Assembly (NCBI RefSeq): GCF_041381155.1
Contig: NC_091144.1
Coordinates: 32,420,980-32,484,979, forward strand
Source: Argopecten irradians
Lineage: Eukaryota; Mollusca; Bivalvia; Pectinida; Pectinidae
Direction: 5' to 3'
DNA: 64,000 bases
This document shows, one piece after another, positions 36,001 through 49,000 of this stretch. Both the position numbers and the translations under genes were made by a program. Positions within the stretch are counted from its first letter, which is position 1; every line of letters starts with the position of its first letter. The notes below the pieces were generated by a model. That model ran no database searches, was not told the DNA's origin, and worked only from the letters and a program-made list of their open reading frames with translations.

Positions 36001-39000
36001 AACTTTGAAGATTTAAATTTACATGATAATACTTTTATGTATTCAAATATCACTTATTATGAATATGTTTTGTTGATGAACTAGTTATGATCTTTACCTC
36101 AGACAGTCTGTATAGTACTGGTCACTCTCAGGCTCCGTCTCTAACAGTAACTGGACAGCCCGGTCAGTCTGACCCAGCATCACATAATTCTCAGCACACT
36201 TCTTTGTGTGGTCGTAAGTCGCTCTCTTACTATCATGTAAGGCCACACGATCTAACTGGTACTTCTGTTAAGGAAATATTGTTTAAAAGGTTTCACTTTG
36301 TAAAATCATAACTACCATATTTGACCCAATAAGTGCCCCCTATCTCTAAAAACTTTCCCTTTGTAAAATTGCAATAATCCACTAAATTATCTTCAAATTA
36401 AAAGCTTTTTTTTCTCTTCCCCATCCCCTTTTTTTGTTGCATTTTTTCATTTACATTTTTTTGCGGGTTTTATCATTTTACAATGATTATTATAGCTACG
36501 AAAATATAAAAATATAAACTTGATTTATTTTACATCGATTACAAAGCAAGTTATGAACTAATTAATGCAAATCACTCTCGATGGCCCGGATGTAAGCGCG
36601 CGAGGGATCTTAGTGTGGGAGGAAACAGGAGTGCCCAGGGAAAACCCACATGATCGGGCAGGTGACCCCTAACCTTTTCACGTCCGTTCCGGGGATCAAA
36701 CCCCGGACGGCTAGGTGAAAGGCGAGTGGCTTAACCAATACACCACCCAACAAGAGGCCCAGAGGGCCTGTATCGCTCACCTGGTTTGTAATGCCAAGTA
36801 ATATTCTGGATACAGGTTCATTGTTTATTTTCTGAAGAAATTTGAATATTTACCTCTAATTCCCCTATTGGGCCCCACCATTCCTGTCCCCTGGGGGTCA
36901 GAGCCAAAATTTATACAAGCTCTGTTCCCCTTCCCCAAGGATGTTTGTGGCCAAATTTGGTTATAATCCATGCAGAACTCTATGACTAGTAGCGATTTAT
37001 AGGATTTACCTTTATTTCCCCTATTGGGCCCCGCCCCTCCTGCCCCCAAGGGGTCAGAGCCAAAATTTATACAAGTTCTGTTCCCCTTCTCCCAAGGATG
37101 TTTGTGGCCAAATTTGGTCACAATCCATGCAGAACTCTAGGACAAGTAGCGATTTATAGGATATACCTTTATTTCCCCTATTGGGCCCCGCCCCTTCTGC
37201 CCCTGGGAAGTCAGAGCCAAAATTTATACAAGTTCTGTTCCCCTTCCCCAAAGAATGTTTGTGGCTAAATTTGGTTACAATCCATGCAGAATTCTATGAC
37301 TAGTAGCGATTTATAGGATTTACCTTTATTTCCCCTATTGGGCCCCGCCCCTCCTGCCCCCGGGGGGTCAGAGCCAAAATTTATACAAGTTCCGTTCCCC
37401 TTCTCCAAAAGATGTTTGTGGCCAAATTTGGTCACAATCCATGCAGAACTCTAGGACAAGTAGCGATTCATAGGATTTACCTTTATTTCCCATATTGAGC
37501 CCCGCCCCTCCTGCCCCCGGGGGGTCAGAGTCAAAATTTATACAGATTCTGTTCCCCTTCCCCAAAGAATGTTTGTGGTCAAATTTGGTTACAATCCATG
37601 CAGAACTCTATGACTAGTAGTGATTTATAGGATTTACCTTTATTTCCCCTATTGAGCTCCGCCCCTCCTGCCCCCAGGGGCTCAGAGCTAAAATTTATAC
37701 AAGTTCTGTTCACCTTCTCCTAAGGATGTTTGTGGCCAAATTTGGTCACAATCCATGCAGAACTCTAGGACAAGTAGTGATTTATAGGATTTACCTTTAT
37801 TTCCCCTATTGGGCCCCGCCCCTCCTGCCCCCGGGGGCTCAGAGCCAAAATTTATACAAGTTCTGTTTCCCTTCCCCAAGGATGCTTGTGGCCAAATTTG
37901 GTTACAATCCATGCAGAACTCTATGACTAGTAGCGATTTATAGGATTTACCTTTATTTCCCCTATTGGGCCCCGCCCCTCCTGCCCCCGGGGGGTCAGAG
38001 CCAAATTTTATACAAGTTCTGTTCCCCTTCCCCAAAGAATGTTTGTGGCCAAATTTGGTTACAATCCATGAAGAACTCTATGACTAGTAGCGATTTATAG
38101 GATTTACCTTTATTTCCTATATTGGGCCCCGCCCCTCCTGCCCCCAGGGGGTCAGAGCCAAAATTTATACAAGTTCTGTTCCCCTTCTCCTAAGGATGTT
38201 TGTGGCCAAATTTGGTCACAATCCATGCAGAACTCTAGGACAAGTAGCGATTTATAGGATTTACCTTTATTTCCCCTATTGGGCCCCGCCCCTCCTGCCC
38301 CCGGGGGCTCAGAGCCAAAATTTATACAAGTTCTGTTCCCCTTCCCCCAAGGATGCTTGTGGCCAAATTTGGTTACAATCCATGCAGAACTCTATGACTA
38401 GTAGCGATTTATAGGATTTACCTTTATTTCCCCTATTGGGCCCCGCCCCTCCTGCCCCCAGGGGCTCAGAGCCAAAATTTATACAAGTTCTGTTCCCCTT
38501 CCCCCAAGGATGTTTGTGGCCAAATTTGGTCACAATCCATGCAGAACTCTATGACTAGTAGCGATTTAAAGGAAATGTTGACGGACAGACAGACGGACGG
38601 ACGGACGGACGGACGACGGACGACGGACGCCGCGCCATGGCATAAGCTCACCGGCCCTTCGGGCCAGGTGAGCTAAAAAAATAGAAAAAATTAAAAAAAA
38701 ATAGTTTCAGTCACTGATACAACAAAATTTCTACATGGACACTTGTCCTAAATGTCCTGATGTACGATGATGATATATGAAATAAAATTGCTGAAAATAG
38801 TCATTCTTATATATTTTGTATTTGCATATTACAGAGTTATCTACCCTTGTGATTAGGTAGTGATTGTGACGTGTGATGTTGTTATCGATTGTGACATCAT
38901 TATTTTGTGAGTATTAATTCATGTCCTTTTATCTGAACAAGAATTCCACGGAAGTGGATGTGTCGCCTGCACAGCATCACAAAAAATAGTTATTTACAGT

Positions 39001-42000
39001 TGAAAATATTGTTAATAATTTAGGTGAAGAAATCAAGTTCCATAACTCTTGCAAATATTGATGGATTTTGAAAAGTATCGAACCCATCTAAGATCTCATT
39101 GATATAAAGCAATATACCAAATTTGGTTGGAATCGGACAATAAATACTAATGTTTTCAAGCGGAAGCCATGTTAGACTATTTTAAGGTCCCGTAACTCTT
39201 GCAAATATTGACAGATTTTGACCATTATTGAAGAAATCCAAGATCGCATTGATATAAAACAATTTATGAAATTTGGTTGAAATTGGACGATAAATATTTA
39301 AGTTATCGAGCGAAAACCATGGATTTTTCTGTTTTGACAATTTTAAAGTCCCGTAACTCTTGCAAATATTGACGGATTTTGACCATTATTAAACTCATTC
39401 GAGATCTCATGATATAAAACAATTTATGAAATTTGGTTGAAATTGGACGATAAATATTTAAGTTATCGAGCGAAAACCATGGATTTTTCTGTTTTGACAA
39501 TTTTAAAGTCCCGTAACTCTTGCAAATATTGACGGATTTTGACCATTATTAAACTCATTCGAGATCTCATTAATATAAAGCTATATACCAAATTTAGTTA
39601 AAATCAGACAATAAATACTTCAGTTATCGCACAGAAACCGTTTCCCGGACGCCAACGCCGACATAGCTAGTGATACCTAAGTGTCGCCCTTGCGTTGCAA
39701 GCCATACAAAAAGTAGAATCGGTACGTTAGCTCGAAAACACATCACAATGGCAGATAACTCTCTAATATGCAAAATACAGCATATATTAATAAGATGAAA
39801 ACTCAAGGAAAGGTTATTTTTAAGCCATTACAGAATCTATGAAGGAAACTATTATTATTTAAAGACGTTTTGGTGTCCAGGGCTCTTACAATAATGGACA
39901 AGGTACTAAGATTTTACCTGGAATGAAGGGGAGGGTCTTAGAACAGCATACCTGGAATGAAGGGAGGGTACAAGAACAGCTTACCGGGAATGAAGGGAGG
40001 GTACTAGAACAGCTTACCTGGAATGAAGGGGAGGGTACTAGAACAGCATACCTGGAATGAAGTGTTACTACAGATGGTATCGAAATATCTCTCCAGGGGA
40101 GGATCATTGAACAGCATACCTGGAATGAAGGGAGGGTACTAGAACAGCTTACCGGGAATGAAGGGAGGGTACTAGAACAGCTTACCTGGAATGAAGGGGA
40201 GGGTACTAGAACAGCATACCTGGAATGAAGTGTTACTACAGATGGTATCGAAATATCTCTCCAGGGGAGGATCATTGAACAGCTGCTCTACTATCTGTCT
40301 CTTAGCAACATCCTCCGGGTTGTCAAGGACGACCAGATCGCTAGTTTCCTTGGTTGGAGGAACGAACCGATCCCGTTCTCGGCTACCATTATTACCCTGT
40401 TTAAAAAACACAAGCTTCAATTTTATACTATTAAACAATAAACATACAGTCAAACCTATGTAATAAGACACACAACGGATAGACAAAAGTATTGTTTCTG
40501 ACAGATCAACTTCAGCAGTAAAATACAAGACATTCATGAAAGTGACACCACCACGCAAGGTGGAAAATATAGCCCATGACTCCTAGTTCACATGACGTAT
40601 TTTACAGCAGAACTCTCTCTCACTTTTGTGTGAATGGGGCTTGGGCCTTCAGAATTGTGAAAGTAATTACGGTATTGACCAAAATTGTGAAAATTAAAAA
40701 ATAACACCTGAAAACTTGATTTATTTCCCTTTTAATTTTCTTTTTTCCGAGAGCCCTGTACTGTTGAGTCGTAGATTGTTGTATTGTTTGTAAATTTTGG
40801 CAAAATATGCAAAACAAAATGGTACATTTTAGTTTTGCATGTCCACAGGGTTCGGCACTACATATTCCAATCAACAAAAAAACATGCCATTGTGTTTACT
40901 AGTGTCTGAAGTATGTACAGGGAACGCTTCTCTGACCAGATTCAGCTTTACAAAAATATACACATTGAGTCTGATTTCACCTTGTCATGCAAATAGTGGT
41001 CGTAAATTATATCTGGTAACTTTTGTAAGTTGGCATCAATATTTCAGATCTCTTTATGAAATCAGAATGAGGGATAGACAACAAGAAACTGAATGTGTAA
41101 TTGTAAGAACAAATGAAGTAGCCTTCATTGGCCCAGCTTTGATAACATACTTTACTACTTGGTTGCAGTTTCTCCAATTTTAGATAATGCAGCGCCACCG
41201 TCCAGAAAAGTAGGTCGGACTCGTCACCAAACAACCTGTATAATCACACAGTAAAATATCAGGCTTTTGTTTATATAGTCATGCATACTAGCAGTGTCCC
41301 AACTTAAGAATTTTCAAGCATTAAACTTTAAATAAACAGTACAAATTTAATGTCTCTTCTTTTACGAATTATCAGCCTCTTGGTCATCTTCAGGTACATG
41401 AAAACAAAAACCAGATAGGTGAAATCCATTTTAGGCATCATATCAAGAAATTCAATATGAGACATTTGTATCATTTCTCCTTCTAGAGGTTGATTGTTTG
41501 GAAAATTTATTCATTATATGATTTTATATATATATGATTCCATTATAGGAATGTGATGTAGAGAATAATTTTACCAGATTTTTATGTACATGTACTTACC
41601 TCGCCACCAGCAGACAGCGCTCAGCAGTCCCAAACCGACTGTTACCAATGTACTTAGAGACATCACTAGGAATAAGAATTTTTTAAAATAAAAGTAAGTA
41701 AACAAAAGAACCAAAAACAACACTATTTTCGCACCAAAAGTCACATCATAACAAGAAACATTCAGAATCTGGTACAACCAGAAACTTGGAGCACAGTATA
41801 ATGTACGGTACATGTATGTCATCTGAACCTGTTTAAGGCATCAAAACTGATTACATTACAACCAATGTGTCCACATTGCATGGACCTAAAGGCTTTTAGC
41901 CTTCGTCCATTATTTTTCCGTTAAATTCCATTAAATTAGTCTTTTCATATAACAAAGTTATCTCCCTTGTAGAAAGGTATTGATTGTGACATCATGACTT

Positions 42001-43028
42001 TAAGAACATAGATTACGTTTTATTCTCTGAAAATATAATGTTACATGACAAACAATCAGTACCTACCTGCAAGAGCAAGTAACTCTGCTATTTGCAAAAA
42101 TATCACATACAGTATAAACCCTCTAACTCAAACCTGGATTCCTCGAATACCCCCTATTCGTCAAACTGGTCGTACGGTCCTGAATGTGTCCCTATATAAT
42201 CTATGTAACAAAACCCCGGATAGCTCGAACAGCTATTCATCGAATACCCCTTATTCCTCGAACAGAAATATATCCCCGTTTCATCACATACATAATATTT
42301 ACTTATGTATTCTTTGAACAAGTGTTCGGCCCTTGAGATTTTTTTTACCGGTGTTACACCTGACTGTACCGACCGACATGGATAATAGCACACGGTACAA
42401 GGTAGACATAGGTATCGTTGTTTGTCCGTAACTATGCTGGTTGGTAACTAATAAAAAAAATTTTCAACTTTATATTGCTATCAAAAAACACTTTCATAAA
42501 AGAATCCAAAAGCTGAAAGTTACGGCAATTAAAATGTCATTGACATGCAATGTTTGTTATAAGGAAACCTGACATTTTGAATGTCAATGATTGGTCATGA
42601 CCAACCTCGGATAAGTCGAATATCCTGTATTCCTCGAACTATTGATCTGTTCCCCTGCTGTTCGAGTTATAGGGGTTTTACTGTAGTGGAACATGCTTAC
42701 AACTAAATCCTAGTTATAACATAGAAACATCCATTCCCTATCAAGGTTCCTATATAATGTCAGTATTGTATGAACTATGCTTATTTGTTGGTTCCCAGAA
42801 GTTCATTATAACCATGTTTTACTGTTTTACTGTTTAACTTTCCAGGATAAAAAACGTACCCATCCAGGAGATTCAGTTGGTTATTTATAGCTGTCTGTAC
42901 GTCAACGTCGTCGTCCATCATGCCCTCGAGTTTGAGAGAGTACTCAGTGTTCCAGGGCTGATGTTGGAGGAGATATTTCAGTAACAGGGAGGCTTTGTTT
43001 GTCAACATGTAGGGACACCAGAGTTGAC
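30004..43028 (-). CDS. WDR11: WDR11 exons 20-29: C-terminal helical region (residues ~865-1272)
   Basis: Exon 20 gives QLWCPYMLTNKASLLLKYLL then QHQPWNTEYSL, exon 21 GTAERCLLVAR, exon 22 LFGDESDLLFWTVALHYLKL, and exon 24 TYDHTKKCAENYVMLGQTDR then AVQLLLETEPESDQYYTD. Exon 25 gives SGASQSTIKLVATNLIANGK, exon 26 GVQLLCLIDKGMDACRYLQT, exon 27 LKRWVDHLCSTQVNQK, exon 28 SKALLVMLSLGQFPKVLEML and exon 29 FLEYARQLINLGHRKASEHY. The stop is TGA at 30006-30004. This is the TPR/COPI-like alpha-solenoid of WDR11. Exon 23 adds a charged, poorly conserved insert (GNNGSRERDRFVPPTKETSD) relative to human. Intron 23 is about 4 kb because it contains two repeat-core elements and a SINE. The last human residues (PKEEPIEE-type tail) have no counterpart. 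Confidence 0.9.
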
Positions 43029-46000
43029 CTGTAAAATACGACAAAATTATATACATTTTACAGTAACAGGATACCACTTCCTCGAGTAAATAACTCCCTC
43101 TATCCACCTGAAAACAGGTCAATATTTGTATATTAGTTAGCACCCAGGATGTCATAACTAATTAGGGTCTGATTATCAGGATAACTAGGTGAATTCTGTA
43201 TGATATTAAATTAATTAGTATGACATAATTCGACAAGAAAACATTGTATTTCTAAAACATGACTTCATAATAATATCTAAATTTTCACTGCAGCTCTACT
43301 AGGTAACCTTTACCAAGCGCACTTGGTATTCATCAGTCTATGAACTGCCATCCGCTTATTATGACATGATTTTCATTGTGACATATCAATTGTTGTGCCA
43401 GCGATCACCAAAGATGGCTGTTCAATCTTTGACAATAATGAATTCTATTTTCATTTTAGTTGTAAAATCACTTGTAATTTCTTTACAAAATTGTCATCAA
43501 ATGTAAGCATTGAATGTCTTTCAATTGGCATTGATAGCCAATATGAATGCCAACTGAAAGAAGTACAAATACACTAAAAGTACAGTTTAATTAACCCTGA
43601 CAATAATCAGTTGCCATGGTTACCTGGTAGATCCCATTCATCGACAGGACTTGTAAGGTTTTTCAGGGTGAGATCTGTGATATAGACAGCGCCATTTGTG
43701 GTAGCTAGAGCCACACGGTCACTTCCGCACCACTCGGCATCCACGATTTTAGCTATCTCTCTGGGACTCTTCACTGAACCATTTAATTCAGGCTGCAAAT
43801 ACAACAGGAAGAACTATAGGCTACAAATCTTTACAATTACAAAGCGAGGCCAAAGGGCCTTAACGATCATCTGACTATTGCATTTGGCAAAATACAACCT
43901 CAAAGAATATAGTAGTGGCAAACAAGGCCATACAAAAGAACTATCTTAATTAATAGAAGAAGTTCAGGTTCTGATATATTTGATGAATTAGACCTTGAAC
44001 GAAGGTCAAGGTCATTCATTTTTGATAAACATGGTGTCACTTGGTCCCCACCATGCTACAAGTCCAATATCAGGTCATTAGGTCTTAGTTATTCTCAAAA
44101 AGTAGTTTAAAGATTTTAGCCTATTTGAATCCTGTGACCTTGAATGAAGGTAAAGGTTATTCATTTGAACAAAATATGTAGCCCTTCATCCCATCATACT
44201 ACACGCCAAATGTCAGTTCACTGGGCCTTTTGGTTATTGAATAGAAGTTGATTTTAGCCTTTTCGACACCTTTGGCCTTGAATGGCAGTCAAGGTCATTC
44301 ATTTAAACAAAATATGTAGCCCTTCATGCGGACATGCTACTGACCCAGTATCTGGTCTCTTGGGCTCTTAGTAATTGACAAGAAGAGGTTTAAATATTTT
44401 AGCCTTTTTTGACCCCTGTGACTTGAATTAAGATCTAGGTCATTCATTTGAACAAACTTGGAAGCCCTTCATGTCAGCATGCTGCAGGCCAAATATAAGT
44501 ACCCTGCAAGGCCTTTCGAATGTTATTAGAATGAAAAGTTTACACACAGCGGCTGATGTATGGCACACAATGATGGATGATGAATTATAACTATAGGTCA
44601 TCCTGACATTCAGGTCAGATGAACTAAAAATTTAAAACAACATAAAAACTTTGGTCATTTAAAATTTGACCAACATTTGACCGCTGGTCACCTTAGTGTC
44701 TTTTATATCCCAGATGTCCACCCCATCATTGTACAAGGTAAGAAACTTGATGTTCCCACGCCCTGGGGCAAATCTGATCTTCTTTATCCAGCCTCGGTGT
44801 GTCGGCAGTGTCCTAAAAATAGAATCGTTGTCATTCAGGAATTTCGATATGATATACAAAATAGAACACAAACTTCATCTATCTTTCGCGGCTACTAAAT
44901 TCACGATTTTCGTTTCAAAGCATTTTTGACGTTGAATTGAAATACCCTTGAATTTAATTGTCCAAGAATGAAGAAGTTATCAATTCTTTCCATACTTTCT
45001 ATTTTTTCTGGATTGCGTCCTGTAAAAGGGAGGGTAAAATCCTGTCAACTATAATCGTCGATGGGGAAGAGAATAATAAAGTCTGCCATTTCTAACAATT
45101 GTTACCTGGAGGTGTGACTCTTAGTAAAGTCTGCCATTTCTTATGATTGTTACCTGGAGGTGCCACCTTTTAGTAAAGTCTGCCATTTCTTACGATTGTT
45201 ACCTGGAGGTGCGGCCTTTTAGTAAAGTCTGCCATTTCTTACGATTGTTACCTGGAGGTGCGACCTTTTAGTAAAGTCTGCCATTTCTTATAAATGTTAC
45301 CTGGAGGTGCGACCTTTTAGTAAAGTCTGCCATTTCTTACGATTGTTACCTGGAGGTGCGACCTTTTAGTAAAGTCTGCCATTTCTTACGATTGTTACCT
45401 GGAGGTGCGGCCTTTTAGTAAAGTCTGCCATTTCTTACGATTGTTACCTGGAGGTGCGACCTTTTAGTAAAGTCTGCCATTTCTTACGATTGTTACCTGG
45501 AGGTGCGGCCTTTTAGTAAAGTCTGCCATTTCTTACGATTGTTACCTGGAGGTGCGACCTTTTAGTAAAGTCTGCCATTTCTTACGATTGTTACCTGGAG
45601 GTGCGGCCTTTTAGTAAAGTCTGCCATTTCTTACGATTGTTACCTGGAGGTGCGGCCTTTTAGGTCCCAGATACACAACTGTCCATCACTATCCCCAAAT
45701 GTGATGCTCTCCCCCTTCCACGCTATACAAGATATACTACCCAGGCCCGACTGAAACAGGAAAACATTATCAAAGTACAGATTTGTTATCAGCTCTTGTG
45801 AGGACACATTTTAAAATTAATAAATTTTTTGGAAGAAAAAAAATAATATCGTAAATTCAACAGTATTTTCTTAAATCCATACATGGGTTTTGAGATCCCA
45901 AAACAATGTGGGTAAAGTACAATTTACCGTCGATTAGTTTGACCTTCCAGTGATTGTGAGGTCACAACATTCGCGCCAAATGATGATGTAACATTGACCA

Positions 46001-49000
46001 CAAGGTGGGACTAATTAACAGTAATTCTTTATGAACACACATTGTTTTGGGATCTAGAAACCCCCATATTAATCAAACATAACAATTTTAAAATTTGCCC
46101 ACAAGACATTACTTTATAAAGAAAAGAAATATATATACCATACTCGACCTAATAAGTCCCCTTAAATAATAGGAAAAAATAAGTGTGCTTAATAGAACAA
46201 TATTTAGATTATGTAACCTACAAATTATTGTACAAAGTAAGCCATAAATCAATTTGCAAAAGAAATCAAATAAAGAAACAAATTTTCAGTCTGCATTATT
46301 TCAAGGTCAGTAAAATGAGGCCCCAAAAAGGGGGAGAGGCACTTATAGGGGTGGGGTGATTATTGTTATGAATACAGTATACTTATTAATAGAATATAGA
46401 TTAATATACATTGATAATACATTTTTTCCAGTTAGTAGAAGTGTTAGTTTAAGCTTACCTCAGCAGGAATCTTTGTTGCATCGATAAAGCTAGTGCCCTC
46501 TACCACAAAATGATAAACATTTCCTTCTCCGTCAGTAAACACAAAATGTTCCTTCATGGAGACCTTCTGTACCCCCATAGGGTCAGAGCTACTGGAACAA
46601 AGAAATTGGGGTCAGAGGTGAAAGGTCATTAATTAAGGGTCGAGAACCTTCTGTACCCCCATAGGGTCAGAGCTGCTTGAACAAAAAATTGGGGTCAGAG
46701 GTAAAAGGTCATTAATCAAGGGTTAGGGACCTTCTGTACATCCATGGGGTCAGAGTTGCTGGAACAAAGAAATTGGAGTCAGAGGTGAGAGGTCATAAAT
46801 TAAGGTTCGGGGACCTTCTGTACCCCCATAGGGTCAAAGCTGCTCGAACAAAAAATTGGGGTTAGAGGTGAGAGGTCATTAATCAACGGTCGTAGACCTT
46901 CTGTACCCCCATAGGGTCAGAGCTGCTGGAACAAAGAAATTGAGGGTCAGAGCTCGAGGTGAGAGGTCATTAATCAAGAGTCGGAGACCCTCTGTACCCC
47001 ATAGGGTCAGAGCTTCTGGAACAAAGAAATTTTGATGTACATATAGGATGTTATTATCACGTATTTTGTATGTATAAATGGTCTGTTCTAACTCTGGGGT
47101 CAGAGGTGAAAGGTCATTAGTCAAGGGTGGATGACAGGTCTATCAACATACATTATTTGAATAATTGTATACATTGTAAATATGTTTAGATATTTATTCC
47201 AACTCATAATAACTTCCGACTTTCATCTCACAAAATTGAAATTATATTGTCCTTATGATGTTCAAACATTGACTATATAGTACAATTTTATTTCATCCTA
47301 GACTATTCTGAACAATTAGGATTTACAACTTCCCATGGTGCTTTGAACTCTCTCTCAATAATAAGATCTGTTCTTGATATGCCTTATTCCTACTAATGAT
47401 ATTTTGTTCAATTCCATAATGCATTGGATCTTTGCATGATGTTATGAATCTTCTAGTCATGCTTTGCAATTTCCCAAATGCCATGAACTTTCCCATATTT
47501 AATGCTTTAACTATTCCCACATTGCTGTTAGCCTTCAAATGATGCTTTGAGCTTTTTCATAATCAAACGCACCTTCCCATGCTGCTATGAGCCTTCCCAT
47601 AATACATTGCACCTTCTCATGATGCTTGGAACATTGCACCTTCTCATGATGCTATGTGCCTTCCCATAATACATTGCACCTTCTCATGCTGCTATGAGCC
47701 TTCCCATAATACATTGCACCTTCTTATGATGCTTAGAACATTGCACCGTCTGATGATGCTATGTGCCTTCCCATAATACATTGCATCTTCTCATGATGCT
47801 TAGAACATTCCCTTTATACATTGCACCTTCTCATGCTGCTATGAGCCTTCCCATAATACATTGCACCTTCTCATGATGCTTAGAACGTTCCCGATGATAT
47901 TGTAAGACTTCCCATATTACAATGCACCATCCCATAATACTGTGAGCCTTCTCATAATCAAATGCACCTTCCCATGTTGCTATGAGCCTTTCTGTAATAA
48001 AATGCACCTTCCCACGATTCTGAGAGCCTTCCCATCATGCATTGCACCTGTGCTTACCTATCAGACATCTCCTGTCCTCCAGTAGAAGTTTTAGATGTTG
48101 TCATGGCATCCGACGAGGATTTTGACAATATCCCATCTCCTTCCTTGTCAGACTCCGCCATGGTCTGAGCCAGTAGTTTACGTTTTAATATCTTCAACGA
48201 ATGTGACGGTGACCACTCGAGGGCGGTGGGGCGTGGAATGCTCTTCCCCATCTCTCGTAGCATTGTCAGACTACGGAGATCCCAAAGCTCCAGGGGCTTC
48301 TCTTTGAAACAGATGACAAAATACTGCCTGTTGGGAAACAGAAAGGAATGAACACAAGTTTCTATAGAAATCATTCTTTGATGAATTAATCAGTACAAGA
48401 CTTGCTGCTAATGTTTCTTCATATCTAAATATGTCAAACTTCTAATAATATCACTAGCACAAGCTAAATTTATAACAATGCCTTGTCAAAACTTTGTTTT
48501 TTGTTTAATTCTCATTATGACATTTACTACTTATTAGACTAAATTATGACTTATATTACAGTGATCCTCCAATAATATGGACGCTGATGGTATGGAAAAT
48601 TCTCACTCCCGACAGAAATGTTAGGAAATGAATTACCATAAAGTGGCAAAGTACACAAAATTTGGTAGTCTGGAAACTTTGTAATCCAAATGTTTTAGGC
48701 TGAGATTGAAGGTGTCCATATTATCAAGGGTTTACTGTATACATTTTGTTTTATTAAGGGTGTATTTGACACTCCTTTTCTTCTTCTTAGTAATGTGCTA
48801 TCAAATCCACCACTGATGGATGTGCAAGAGTAAATAACTCTGTATGTGCCACAGACTTACTTGAGATAAGAGATTCTGAGGAGTTCTATTGGCGGTTCAT
48901 GGTCATGGTTGTTACGTAATGTTGTTAATTTCCCTGTAAAATAAGCAAGTGTTCATATGTTATAATCAGCTAAATAGTTTGTCATTAAATGTTTAAAAAA

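Noticed and set aside
37688-38035. 115-aa minus-strand frame and similar ones at 36825-38533
   Set aside because: They are reading frames through the ~156-bp tandem unit; composition follows the repeat and the frame shifts between units.
39886-40275. 129-aa minus-strand frame
   Set aside because: It is a read-through of the exon 23 junction array, not a separate gene.
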